Shown here: piece after piece, positions 42,748 through 48,655 of the stretch
Layout of the letters: every line of letters begins with the position of its first letter
Numbering within the stretch: position 1 is the stretch's first letter
Assembly: GCA_938031185.1 (NCBI GenBank)
Contig: CALHGX010000005.1
Location: forward strand, 1 to 48,655
DNA length: 48,655 nt
Direction of reading: 5' to 3'
Source: an uncultured bacterium
GTDB taxonomy: Bacteria; Verrucomicrobiota; Kiritimatiellia; CAIKKV01; CALHGX01
Made by a program: the position numbers and the translations under genes
Notes under the pieces: generated by a model
What the model saw: only the letters and a program-made list of their open reading frames with translations
Databases searched by the model: none
Told to the model about the DNA's origin: nothing

Positions 42748-42810
42748 GAGTCGGGCCTCAGGGGCGGATAGAGCCGACGGTCTGGCGGCGGCGGGCGAAA
42801 GGTGGAGAGT

Positions 42811-45468
42811 ATGGCGGCGAAAACCATGTCGGCGGGCGAGATTCGGAGTTCCTTCCTCGAGTTTTTTCGTTCCAAGGGGCACGAAATCGTGCCGAGTTCG
42901 CCGGTGGTGTTGCCGGCGGATCCCTCCCTGCTTTTCGTGAACGCAGGGATGAACCAGTTCAAGGACATTTTCCTCGGCGCGCGTGCCAGCGCGTATCGGC
43001 GGGTGGCGAACTCGCAGAAGTGCATACGGGTTAGCGGAAAACACAACGATCTGGAAGAAGTCGGGCACGACACCTATCACCACACGTTCTTCGAGATGCT
43101 CGGAAACTGGTCGTTCGGAGACTATTACAAGCGCGAATCCATCCAGTGGGGCTGGGAACTGCTTACCACGGTCTGGAGGCTGCCGAAAGAGCGCCTCTGG
43201 GCGACGGTGTACAAGGAGGACGAAGAGGCCGCGGCCATCTGGCGGGACATCACGAACATTGAGCCGTCGCATGTTCTGCGATTCGGCGAGAAGGACAATT
43301 TCTGGGAGATGGGGGAAACGGGTCCCTGCGGGCCCTGCTCGGAGATTCATTTTGATCGGACGGAAGGCGGGTGTGGTCCGGAAATGGTCAATGCCGGCCG
43401 GCCGGAAGTGATCGAGATATGGAATCACGTCTTCATTCAATACAACCGGCGGGCGGACGGCTCGTTGGAGGAACTGCCCTCGAAGCATGTGGATACGGGC
43501 ATGGGGTTGGAGCGCGTGTCCGCGGTGATTCAAGGCCGGCCTTCAAACTACGACACGGATCTCTTCATGCCGATCATCCGGGCGGTCGAGCGGGTGAGCG
43601 GACGTTCATACGTCGCAGCGGATGCTGTGGCGATGCGGGTCATAGCGGATCACCTGCGCGCGCTGGCGTTTGCCATGGCTGACGGGGTCATGCCTTCGAA
43701 TGAGGGTCGCGGGTACGTGTTGCGGCGTCTGCTGCGGCGGGCGGTCCGCTATGGGCGCCGGTTGGGCATGACGCAGCCGTTCATGGCGGAACTGTTCCCA
43801 ACGCTGGAGGCGGCCATGGGTGAAGCCTATCCCGAACTGAAGGATCGGGCACGCGAGATTGTCCGTGCGCTACGGGCCGAGGAAACCAGTTTTGCCGAAA
43901 CACTGGATCGGGGCATTGAGACTTTTGAAGAAACGGCCTCGAGGGTGTTGGCCGGCGGACAAACTGTGTTTCCCGGCGAAGAAGCTTTTCGGCTGTACGA
44001 CACGTACGGATTTCCGCTGGACTTGACGATGGTCATGGCGGCGGAAAAGGGGCTGACGGTGGATCAGGCGGCGTTCGACCGAAGCATGGAAGCGCAACGC
44101 CGGCGTGCCCGGGGGGCGCGAAAGGCTGCCGCAAGCCCCGCGCATGCGGACTTGGTATCCGATTTGGTTTCGCGCGGATTGCGAACTGTGTTTACGGGAT
44201 ACAGGACGCTGGAACAGAACGCTACCGTTATCGGGGTGGTGCGGGTGACCGGAGAGAGCGTGGAGCGGGTCGAAGCGCTTGCGGAAGGGGAAGAAGGCTT
44301 GCTGTTGTTGTCCGAGACGCCGTTTTACGCCGAAAAGGGAGGACAGCTGGGCGACCACGGTCATATCGCAAGCGAAGGAGGGCGTTTTGATGTGCGCGAT
44401 ACCCGCTCGCCAGCCGAGGGGATCGTATTCCACGTCGGGCGGATCGCAAAAGGCCGCGTCGCGGAAGGGCAGACGGTGCGCGCGGTTGTGACGGATGCCC
44501 GTCGGCAGGCGCTGGCCCGACACCATACGGCCACGCATTTGCTCCAGTACGCCTTGCGAACCGTGGTTGGAACGGGGGTCAGCCAAGCCGGTTCCTACGT
44601 GGGGCCCGACCGTTTGCGGTTCGACTTCAACTGGTTTGAAGCGTTGAGCAAGGAACAGGTGGATGCCGTTGAACGAATGGTCAACGAACTGATCATGGCG
44701 GACGATCCGGTGACGACGACCGAGATGGCGCTCAAGGATATTCCCGGATCGGGCATTATTGCGCTCTTCGATGAGAAGTATGGCGATACGGTGCGCGTGG
44801 TTTCCGTGAACGGGTACAGCCGCGAGCTTTGCGGCGGCACACACGTGGCCCGCACGGGGGAAATTGGCGCTTTCCGGATTCTGGCCGAGAGTTCGATCGC
44901 ATCCGGGGTGAGACGAATTGAAGCAGCCGCCGGATTAGCGGCCTATGAACTGGCGCGAAACGACCGGGCGCTTCTGGAGGCACTGGCCGCGCGGCTGAGC
45001 GTTGCGCCCAGCGAGTTGCCGGCGCGGATGGAGGCGATGACGGCACAAATCAAGAGTCTCGAAAAAGAACTGCGCGAGCGGGAGCGAGCGGCGTTGCTGG
45101 GCCGCGCGGAGACTATTGCTAAAGGAGCGCGGGACGTGAAAGGGGTTCGCCTGGCGGTGGCGGCGCTGGAAGAAGTTTCAGGGGAGGCGCTGCAGTGTTT
45201 GGCCGAGGCCGTTTTGGCCGGCATGGGGTCGGGCGTGGTGGTGCTGGGCAGCGGCGTGGCGGGCGGCAAGGCGCAGTTTGTTGGCGCGATCAGCCGTGAC
45301 CTCGTGGAGCGGGGGTTGCATGCCGGCCGGCTTATCAAAGAAGTGGCGCGAGTGGCGGGTGGCAGCGGCGGTGGACAGCCCGGTCTGGCACGCGCGGGCG
45401 GAAAAGATGCAGCCAAGGTGCCGGAGGCCATCGCATCGGCGGCTGACACGCTCGTCGCCATGTTGTGA
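42811..45468 (+). CDS. alaS: Alanyl-tRNA synthetase
   Basis: AlaRS (885 residues) charges tRNA-Ala. The catalytic domain shows FFRSKGHEIVPSSPVVLP, NAGMNQFKDIFLG and NDLEEVGHDTYHHTFFEMLGNWSFGDYYK. The editing domain has the zinc ligands HHTATH and CGGTHVARTGEIG. The C-Ala domain ends with the glycine-rich GGSGGGQPGLARAGGKD. ATG 42811 follows GGTGGAG. GTG 42802 is in frame but would sit inside that site. Confidence 0.97.
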   Translation: MAAKTMSAGEIRSSFLEFFRSKGHEIVPSSPVVLPADPSLLFVNAGMNQFKDIFLGARASAYRRVANSQKCIRVSGKHNDLEEVGHDTYHHTFFEMLGNWSFGDYYKRESIQWGWELLTTVWRLPKERLWATVYKEDEEAAAIWRDITNIEPSHVLRFGEKDNFWEMGETGPCGPCSEIHFDRTEGGCGPEMVNAGRPEVIEIWNHVFIQYNRRADGSLEELPSKHVDTGMGLERVSAVIQGRPSNYDTDLFMPIIRAVERVSGRSYVAADAVAMRVIADHLRALAFAMADGVMPSNEGRGYVLRRLLRRAVRYGRRLGMTQPFMAELFPTLEAAMGEAYPELKDRAREIVRALRAEETSFAETLDRGIETFEETASRVLAGGQTVFPGEEAFRLYDTYGFPLDLTMVMAAEKGLTVDQAAFDRSMEAQRRRARGARKAAASPAHADLVSDLVSRGLRTVFTGYRTLEQNATVIGVVRVTGESVERVEALAEGEEGLLLLSETPFYAEKGGQLGDHGHIASEGGRFDVRDTRSPAEGIVFHVGRIAKGRVAEGQTVRAVVTDARRQALARHHTATHLLQYALRTVVGTGVSQAGSYVGPDRLRFDFNWFEALSKEQVDAVERMVNELIMADDPVTTTEMALKDIPGSGIIALFDEKYGDTVRVVSVNGYSRELCGGTHVARTGEIGAFRILAESSIASGVRRIEAAAGLAAYELARNDRALLEALAARLSVAPSELPARMEAMTAQIKSLEKELRERERAALLGRAETIAKGARDVKGVRLAVAALEEVSGEALQCLAEAVLAGMGSGVVVLGSGVAGGKAQFVGAISRDLVERGLHAGRLIKEVARVAGGSGGGQPGLARAGGKDAAKVPEAIASAADTLVAML

Positions 45469-45507
45469 GGCGTTGGAAAGAGGGCAAGCTCAAGGAGGGC
45501 GTGATCC

Positions 45508-45891
45508 ATGGGCGAGACGTCTGTGGAAATCATTTGTCGGTCGTGCGGCGAGGAATCGCTGCTCAAGCGAATGCCTCGGTACGAAGGATTCAAACGCGTG
45601 GGGGAAATCCTGACGTGCGCCGCCTGCGGGTATGAGTACGCGTCGGAAGCCGACGTGCCTTTCAAGCAACGCCGCGCACCCCGGGTGTTTGACACGTCTG
45701 ATGCGCCGAAAACCGTGCGGGTCTTTCGGGATGAAGAAAAGGGGCGTCTCTGCCGTTATTGCCGGCAGTATGTTGTGAACCCCTTCACCCAGCGATGCGC
45801 CAGACACCGGCGTTTTGTCGAGGCCACGGATAGCTGCGAAGATTTCGAGCCCAAAGCGAGTGCGGAGGCAAAAAAGGCCGATCCTTCATGA
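45508..45891 (+). CDS. Small cysteine-rich (zinc-ribbon) protein of unknown function
   Basis: I do not recognise this 127-residue protein. Two cysteine groups are visible. C10/C13 with C37/C40 (CRSC and CAAC) form a likely zinc ribbon. C82/C85 with C97 and C110 (CRYC-x11-C-x12-C) could form a second site. The second half, CRYCRQYVVNPFTQRCARH, is notable. CAAGGAGGG precedes the ATG. It follows alaS by 39 bases and overlaps the convergent methyltransferase gene by six bases. Confidence 0.75.
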   Translation: MGETSVEIICRSCGEESLLKRMPRYEGFKRVGEILTCAACGYEYASEADVPFKQRRAPRVFDTSDAPKTVRVFRDEEKGRLCRYCRQYVVNPFTQRCARHRRFVEATDSCEDFEPKASAEAKKADPS

Positions 45892-46710
45892 CGCCGAAGG
45901 GCATGCGCGGCGCTGCCGAAGCGCCTCATAGAGCAGAAGCGTAGTGGCGGCGGCCACGTTAAGGGAGTCCGCCTGTCCTCGCATGGGGATTCTCACGCGA
46001 ACGCTGGCCGCCTCGAGCCATGCTTCGCTTAAGCCGTATTGCTCCGCGCCGACGACGATCGCCACGCCGCCGGTGAGGTCCACATCGAAGTACTCCTTTT
46101 CGGCGTGAGGCGTGGCGGCGACGATGGCCAGCCGGTGAGCCCGGAGCCAGTCCAGCGTCTCGGCGCTAGATGCTTCGGCCACCTGGACGGAGAAAAGCGT
46201 GCCGAGGCTGGCGCGAACCACGTTGGGGTTGTTCAAATCGGTGCAACGGTCGCACACGATGATCGCATGCACGCCGGCGGCATCGGCGGAGCGAAGAATC
46301 GTGCCCAAGTTTCCCGGTTTCTCTATTGCTTCGGCCACGACGACCAGGGGCGCCTTGGGCAAGCGCAGATCGTCCAGTTTTCTGCGAACCTGGCGAGCAA
46401 CCGCCAGCAACCCTTCAGGCCGCTCGCGGTAGGACATTTTCTGAAAAACGCGAGCCGTGCATTCTACGACAACCGCGCCGGCCTGCGCCGCCTGACGAAC
46501 GAGATCGGGTTCGTTTGTTCCCTGGTACAGCTCCGGCGCGTGGTACAGTTCAAGAGGCCAGTGTTGATTGTCCAAGGCCCGTTTGATTTCGCGATAGCCT
46601 TCGATCAGCATGAGGTTTGCGCGGTCGCGATCAGTCCTTTGTCTGAGCGCCACAACCTTCTTGATCCGCGGATTCAGCAGGCTGGTGATCCGGTGGGACG
46701 AAGATGGCAT
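45886..46710 (-). CDS. TrmH/SpoU family RNA 2'-O-methyltransferase
   Basis: This 274-residue SPOUT methyltransferase has an N-terminal RNA-binding substrate domain (about 1-95). SPOUT motif 1 is EKPGNLGTILRSADAAGV, motif 2 VVGAEQYGLS, and motif 3 IPMRGQADSLNVAAATTLLLYE. It should methylate rRNA or tRNA ribose with S-adenosylmethionine. The exact target is not readable from sequence. Confidence 0.93.
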   Translation of the reverse strand: MPSSSHRITSLLNPRIKKVVALRQRTDRDRANLMLIEGYREIKRALDNQHWPLELYHAPELYQGTNEPDLVRQAAQAGAVVVECTARVFQKMSYRERPEGLLAVARQVRRKLDDLRLPKAPLVVVAEAIEKPGNLGTILRSADAAGVHAIIVCDRCTDLNNPNVVRASLGTLFSVQVAEASSAETLDWLRAHRLAIVAATPHAEKEYFDVDLTGGVAIVVGAEQYGLSEAWLEAASVRVRIPMRGQADSLNVAAATTLLLYEALRQRRACPSAS

Positions 46711-46722
46711 GGGGAACCGGCG

Positions 46723-47373
46723 TTAGTTCTGCGTGATCGTGACCAGCACATTTGCGCCGGCCGCGTCGAGACAACTGACCGTGTTGGTTCCGGGCGTGGC
46801 GGTTGCGCTGTACACCACGGACTGACCCGACGTGGGAAACACCGAACCCAGACTAGCGGTTTTCACGCTCCAGGTGTAGGGCGGCGTCCCGCCGGAAGCC
46901 GACAGCGCCTGCGTGCCGCCGGTGCCGATGGCGGCTGCGGACGGCGTCACCTTGAGAGATGCGGTTCCCGTCGAGCCCCCGCCGGTAGGGGTGGGATAGT
47001 ACACGTGGGCTTCCGCGGAGGCCGAATAGGGGGCTGCGTTGTTGGTCGAGGCGCCGGAAGCCGTTCCTTTGATGAAGGCCGATACGACGACGCGCTTGGG
47101 GGAAGCACCTACATTGGTCGCAAGACAGGTGTAAATCACGCGGTCGCCGACGGTGGTGTTGAGGCGCCCGCTCCCGTCGTCGGGGTTCAGTGACCAGCGG
47201 TAGTCGTAGCCGTCGTGAGCGACAAACTCCTGTGTCTGTCCGGGCACCATGACGACCGACTCGGGTGTCACGTAAATCTCCGAATCCGCGGAATCGGTTT
47301 CGCAGCCTGCCAGAAAAGCCATAACGGCGGCCAGGCATACCGATGCTCCGAAAAGATATCGTTTTGCGCTCAT
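46723..47373 (-). CDS. Predicted lipoprotein with Ig-like repeats
   Basis: This is a 216-residue secreted protein. A lipoprotein signal peptide ends in the lipobox LAGC, with C24 as the expected lipidated residue. The mature part is Ser/Thr/Gly-rich with two beta-sandwich-like units. The first begins IYVTPESVVMVPGQTQEF and the second LKVTPSAAAIGTGGTQALS, each opening like a bacterial Ig-like/invasin repeat (V/KVTPxxxxxxxGxTQ). The function is unknown and is probably structural at the cell surface. Confidence 0.75.
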   Translation of the reverse strand: MSAKRYLFGASVCLAAVMAFLAGCETDSADSEIYVTPESVVMVPGQTQEFVAHDGYDYRWSLNPDDGSGRLNTTVGDRVIYTCLATNVGASPKRVVVSAFIKGTASGASTNNAAPYSASAEAHVYYPTPTGGGSTGTASLKVTPSAAAIGTGGTQALSASGGTPPYTWSVKTASLGSVFPTSGQSVVYSATATPGTNTVSCLDAAGANVLVTITQN

Positions 47374-47420
47374 GATGCCCTGTGCCTTCTTTCTCGAAGA
47401 ACGGTTCTTCGACTCCTGGG

Positions 47421-47996
47421 TTAGAGAAGATCAACCATCTCGCCGATTTCGCTGGACTCTGGCTCCTGGGTTGGCTTGACCGGTTCAGACTGCGGCCCTG
47501 CCGGAGCCTGTTCGTTCGGTTTGACCGGCACGGGTTTGCGCGGCGGAGCGGCCGGTCCAATGGTCGAATCGAGCGCCTTAAGGAAGCAGGTGGGGCGCAT
47601 GGTGTCGCACCCGGCCTTGGCCGCCTGCGCCTCCAAGTCGGGGCGCGCGGTGACCAGGACCGTCCGATGACCGTTCCGGCTGGCACGCAAGGTCTTGCGC
47701 ACCACTGTGGGAAGCGCCGCCGCGTTGGGCGCGTATCGAATGCGGACCCCGCCGTGCTCGGAGTCGTCGGGGTGCCGGCGAAGGGGTTCGCCAACGAAAA
47801 TCACGGTGATGGGGTTCTTTTCCCGGGCCGCCCATGCAGCGAAGCGCCGAAGGATCTCAATCTGGTCGGAAGGCCTCATAGGCTGGTCAAGCTTGGGGCC
47901 CCGGTTTTCGGCTACATAGACTATGGAGTGAATTTCGTTTTGTTCCGGCTCGGGGGACCGAAACAGCATTCGCACTTGACGAAGCACTGTTTTCAT
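47421..47996 (-). CDS. Hypothetical protein with a degenerate NYN/YacP-like core
   Basis: I do not firmly recognise this 191-residue protein. Residues about 20-140 follow the pattern of YacP/NYN nuclease domains. A first strand (SIVYVAENRG) sits where the domain has its DGYN motif, then a helix, VIFVGEPLRR, VRIRYAPNA, and HRTVLVTARPDLEAQAAKAG with CFLKAL at the end. The conserved acidic residues of the first strand are not present, so nuclease activity is doubtful. The last 45 residues are Pro/Glu-rich and disordered. A strong promoter lies directly upstream. Confidence 0.6.
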   Translation of the reverse strand: MKTVLRQVRMLFRSPEPEQNEIHSIVYVAENRGPKLDQPMRPSDQIEILRRFAAWAAREKNPITVIFVGEPLRRHPDDSEHGGVRIRYAPNAAALPTVVRKTLRASRNGHRTVLVTARPDLEAQAAKAGCDTMRPTCFLKALDSTIGPAAPPRKPVPVKPNEQAPAGPQSEPVKPTQEPESSEIGEMVDLL

Positions 47997-48004
47997 TTGG
48001 CAAA

Positions 48005-48033
48005 AAGATATCCGTGGCCAGACGCGTTGTCAA
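48005..48033 (-). promoter_or_regulatory. Sigma-70 promoter for the NYN-like gene
   Basis: On the reverse strand TTGACA (48028-48033) and TATCTT (48005-48010) are exactly 17 bases apart. The -10 box lies eight bases before ATG 47996, so the leader would be very short or absent. Confidence 0.6.
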
Positions 48034-48119
48034 TCCGGCGGTACGGCAAACGCCGGGTGAGAGCGGCGGATAGAGCCTCGGCAGGGAGCAAGGAATCAGA
48101 GGCAACGAGAAATAACGCT

Positions 48120-48148
48120 TTGACGATATCTTTTGTCTCGGCTATTCT
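48120..48148 (+). promoter_or_regulatory. Sigma-70 promoter for the CBS-domain gene
   Basis: TTGACG (48120-48125) and TATTCT (48143-48148) are 17 bases apart. The start would be near 48155, directly at the ribosome-binding site AAAGGAGGG (48156-48164). Confidence 0.6.
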
Positions 48149-48171
48149 CACGGCGAAAGGAGGGAACGCTG

Positions 48172-48534
48172 ATGAAGAATAAACAGGTGCGGGAAATCAT
48201 GACGTCGCCGGTCGTGAAGATAACAACGGAGGAGAAGCTGACGGAGGCCATTGCCTTGTTGTTGCGATGGCACATCAGCGGTTTGCCGGAGCTGGATGAG
48301 CGTGGACGGCTGGTGGGTATTGTCACGGAACATGACATCATGAACTTCGCGCTGAGTGGCGACGCGGCCGATACGCGCGTGTCGCAGGCCATGACCAAGG
48401 ATGTGGTCTCGGTTTCTCCGCAGACCGACGTTTCGGATGTCATCGCCCTGTTTGGCGCGCGGCGCATTCGGCGCGTGCCGGTGGTGGAGAACGGCCAGGT
48501 TGTCGGAATTGTCAGCGGAGGTGCTCCCCATTGA
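48172..48534 (+). CDS. CBS-domain-pair protein, 3' end probably replaced
   Basis: Two CBS motifs fill this 120-residue protein: VREIMTSPVVKITTEEKL to LVGIVTEHDIMNFALSG, and VSQAMTKDVVSVSPQTDV to GQVVGIVS. Such free-standing pairs bind adenosine nucleotides and often regulate partner proteins. The second repeat should continue with a final helix (typically RRDIL-like), but here the frame turns into GGAPH and stops. The junction coincides with sequence resembling an insertion-sequence end. The last helix of the native protein is probably lost. Confidence 0.8.
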   Translation: MKNKQVREIMTSPVVKITTEEKLTEAIALLLRWHISGLPELDERGRLVGIVTEHDIMNFALSGDAADTRVSQAMTKDVVSVSPQTDVSDVIALFGARRIRRVPVVENGQVVGIVSGGAPH

Positions 48535-48655
48535 TTGGACAGTTCTACGGGTAAAGTAAGCTAATGTTCTTTCGGTTGTCCACCTCCTTGTCTGGTCCCT
48601 ATCCCCGCCCCCTAGGGGGCGGCGCGCCACCCCGTGGCCGGCCATGCTGGCGCAT
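48517..48655. mobile_element. Possible insertion-sequence left end (runs off the window)
   Basis: From about 48517 the sequence no longer codes for the CBS domain. It reads GGAGGTGCTCCCCATTGATT, followed by GGACAG and a short non-coding stretch. This resembles the ends of IS3-family elements as I remember them. No transposase is visible before the window ends. The call rests on the truncated upstream gene plus this resemblance. Confidence 0.35.
48605..48622. repeat. Perfect 18-bp palindrome
   Basis: CCGCCCCCTAGGGGGCGG is its own reverse complement and is followed directly by another palindrome, GGCGCGCC (48621-48628). It lies within the putative mobile element. Its role is unknown. Confidence 0.7.

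Noticed and set aside
1-48655. A CRISPR array, toxin-antitoxin pair or prophage.
   Set aside because: I saw no regularly spaced repeats, no recognisable cas, toxin-antitoxin or phage structural genes. Apart from the possible right-edge insertion sequence the window is chromosomal.

Overview
The window looks like a chromosomal segment (about 60% G+C by eye) of a Gram-negative anaerobe, most plausibly from the PVC group (Verrucomicrobiota, Kiritimatiellota or Lentisphaerota). The Gram-negative envelope is clear from bamA, an OmpH/Skp chaperone, lpxD and lpxA. Anaerobic life is suggested by an Orange-Protein-like cluster of ferredoxin-containing MinD ATPases, by a ThiC whose C-terminus carries an Fe-S cluster motif, and by a CxxC-type MnmA lacking the usual second catalytic cysteine. 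The PVC placement is inference. It rests on a glycoside-hydrolase-like protein of a type I remember from Lentisphaerota and Verrucomicrobiota, and on several unrecognised single-copy genes. No rRNA or other phylogenetic marker settles it.

Layout. 1-710: the end of an unrecognised gene, tRNA-Gly(UCC) and a DUF202 membrane protein. 750-8065: an accessory block with a PAS/sigma-54 activator, a near-consensus sigma-54 promoter, three NifX/NifB-like small proteins, a DUF5320 protein, two tandem MinD-type ATPases with inserted ferredoxin domains, a CoA-binding protein, a split YeeE/YedE sulfur transporter and a Prx6-type peroxiredoxin. 8118-10163: a reverse-strand glycoside-hydrolase-like gene interrupted by an in-frame TAG. 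10500-24195: a long forward housekeeping run (ispE, tRNA-Gln, prs, rplY, pth, rpsF, ssb, rpsR, rplI, dnaB, bamA, ompH, lpxD, galE, rnr) with very tight spacing and many 1-4 base overlaps. 24453-30675: a catalytically degenerate HAD protein, thiC, mazG, a DnaJ-family protein, a plant-type glucuronokinase homologue, a UTP-sugar-1-phosphate uridylyltransferase and a dCMP deaminase. 30734-36760: a DUF401 membrane protein, lipB, msrA, a hydroxyacid dehydrogenase, murG and mnmA. 37000-45891: dksA-like, lspA, miaA, radC, lpxA, pyrF, a Gfo/Idh dehydrogenase, alaS and a zinc-ribbon protein. 45886-48655: a SpoU methyltransferase, a lipoprotein, a degenerate NYN-like protein, and a CBS protein whose 3' end appears to be cut by an insertion sequence running off the window.

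How genes work together. The activator at 753 and the -24/-12 promoter at 2289 point to sigma-54 control of the Orp-like ATPase/NifX operon, as I remember for the orp loci of Desulfovibrio vulgaris. The downstream YeeE/YedE pair and peroxiredoxin suggest a link to sulfur or metal-sulfur chemistry and oxidative stress. The housekeeping run couples nucleotide supply, translation, single-strand DNA binding and replication to outer-membrane assembly and lipid A synthesis. The glucuronokinase/uridylyltransferase pair could make UDP-glucuronate by salvage.

Oddities most worth checking are the probable frameshift at the end of the first MinD ATPase, the amber codon in the glycoside-hydrolase-like gene, ispE ending inside tRNA-Gln, and the HAD protein that has lost its catalytic acids. 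Non-ATG starts (GTG, TTG, possibly CTG) are common. Promoters and start sites are read by eye.
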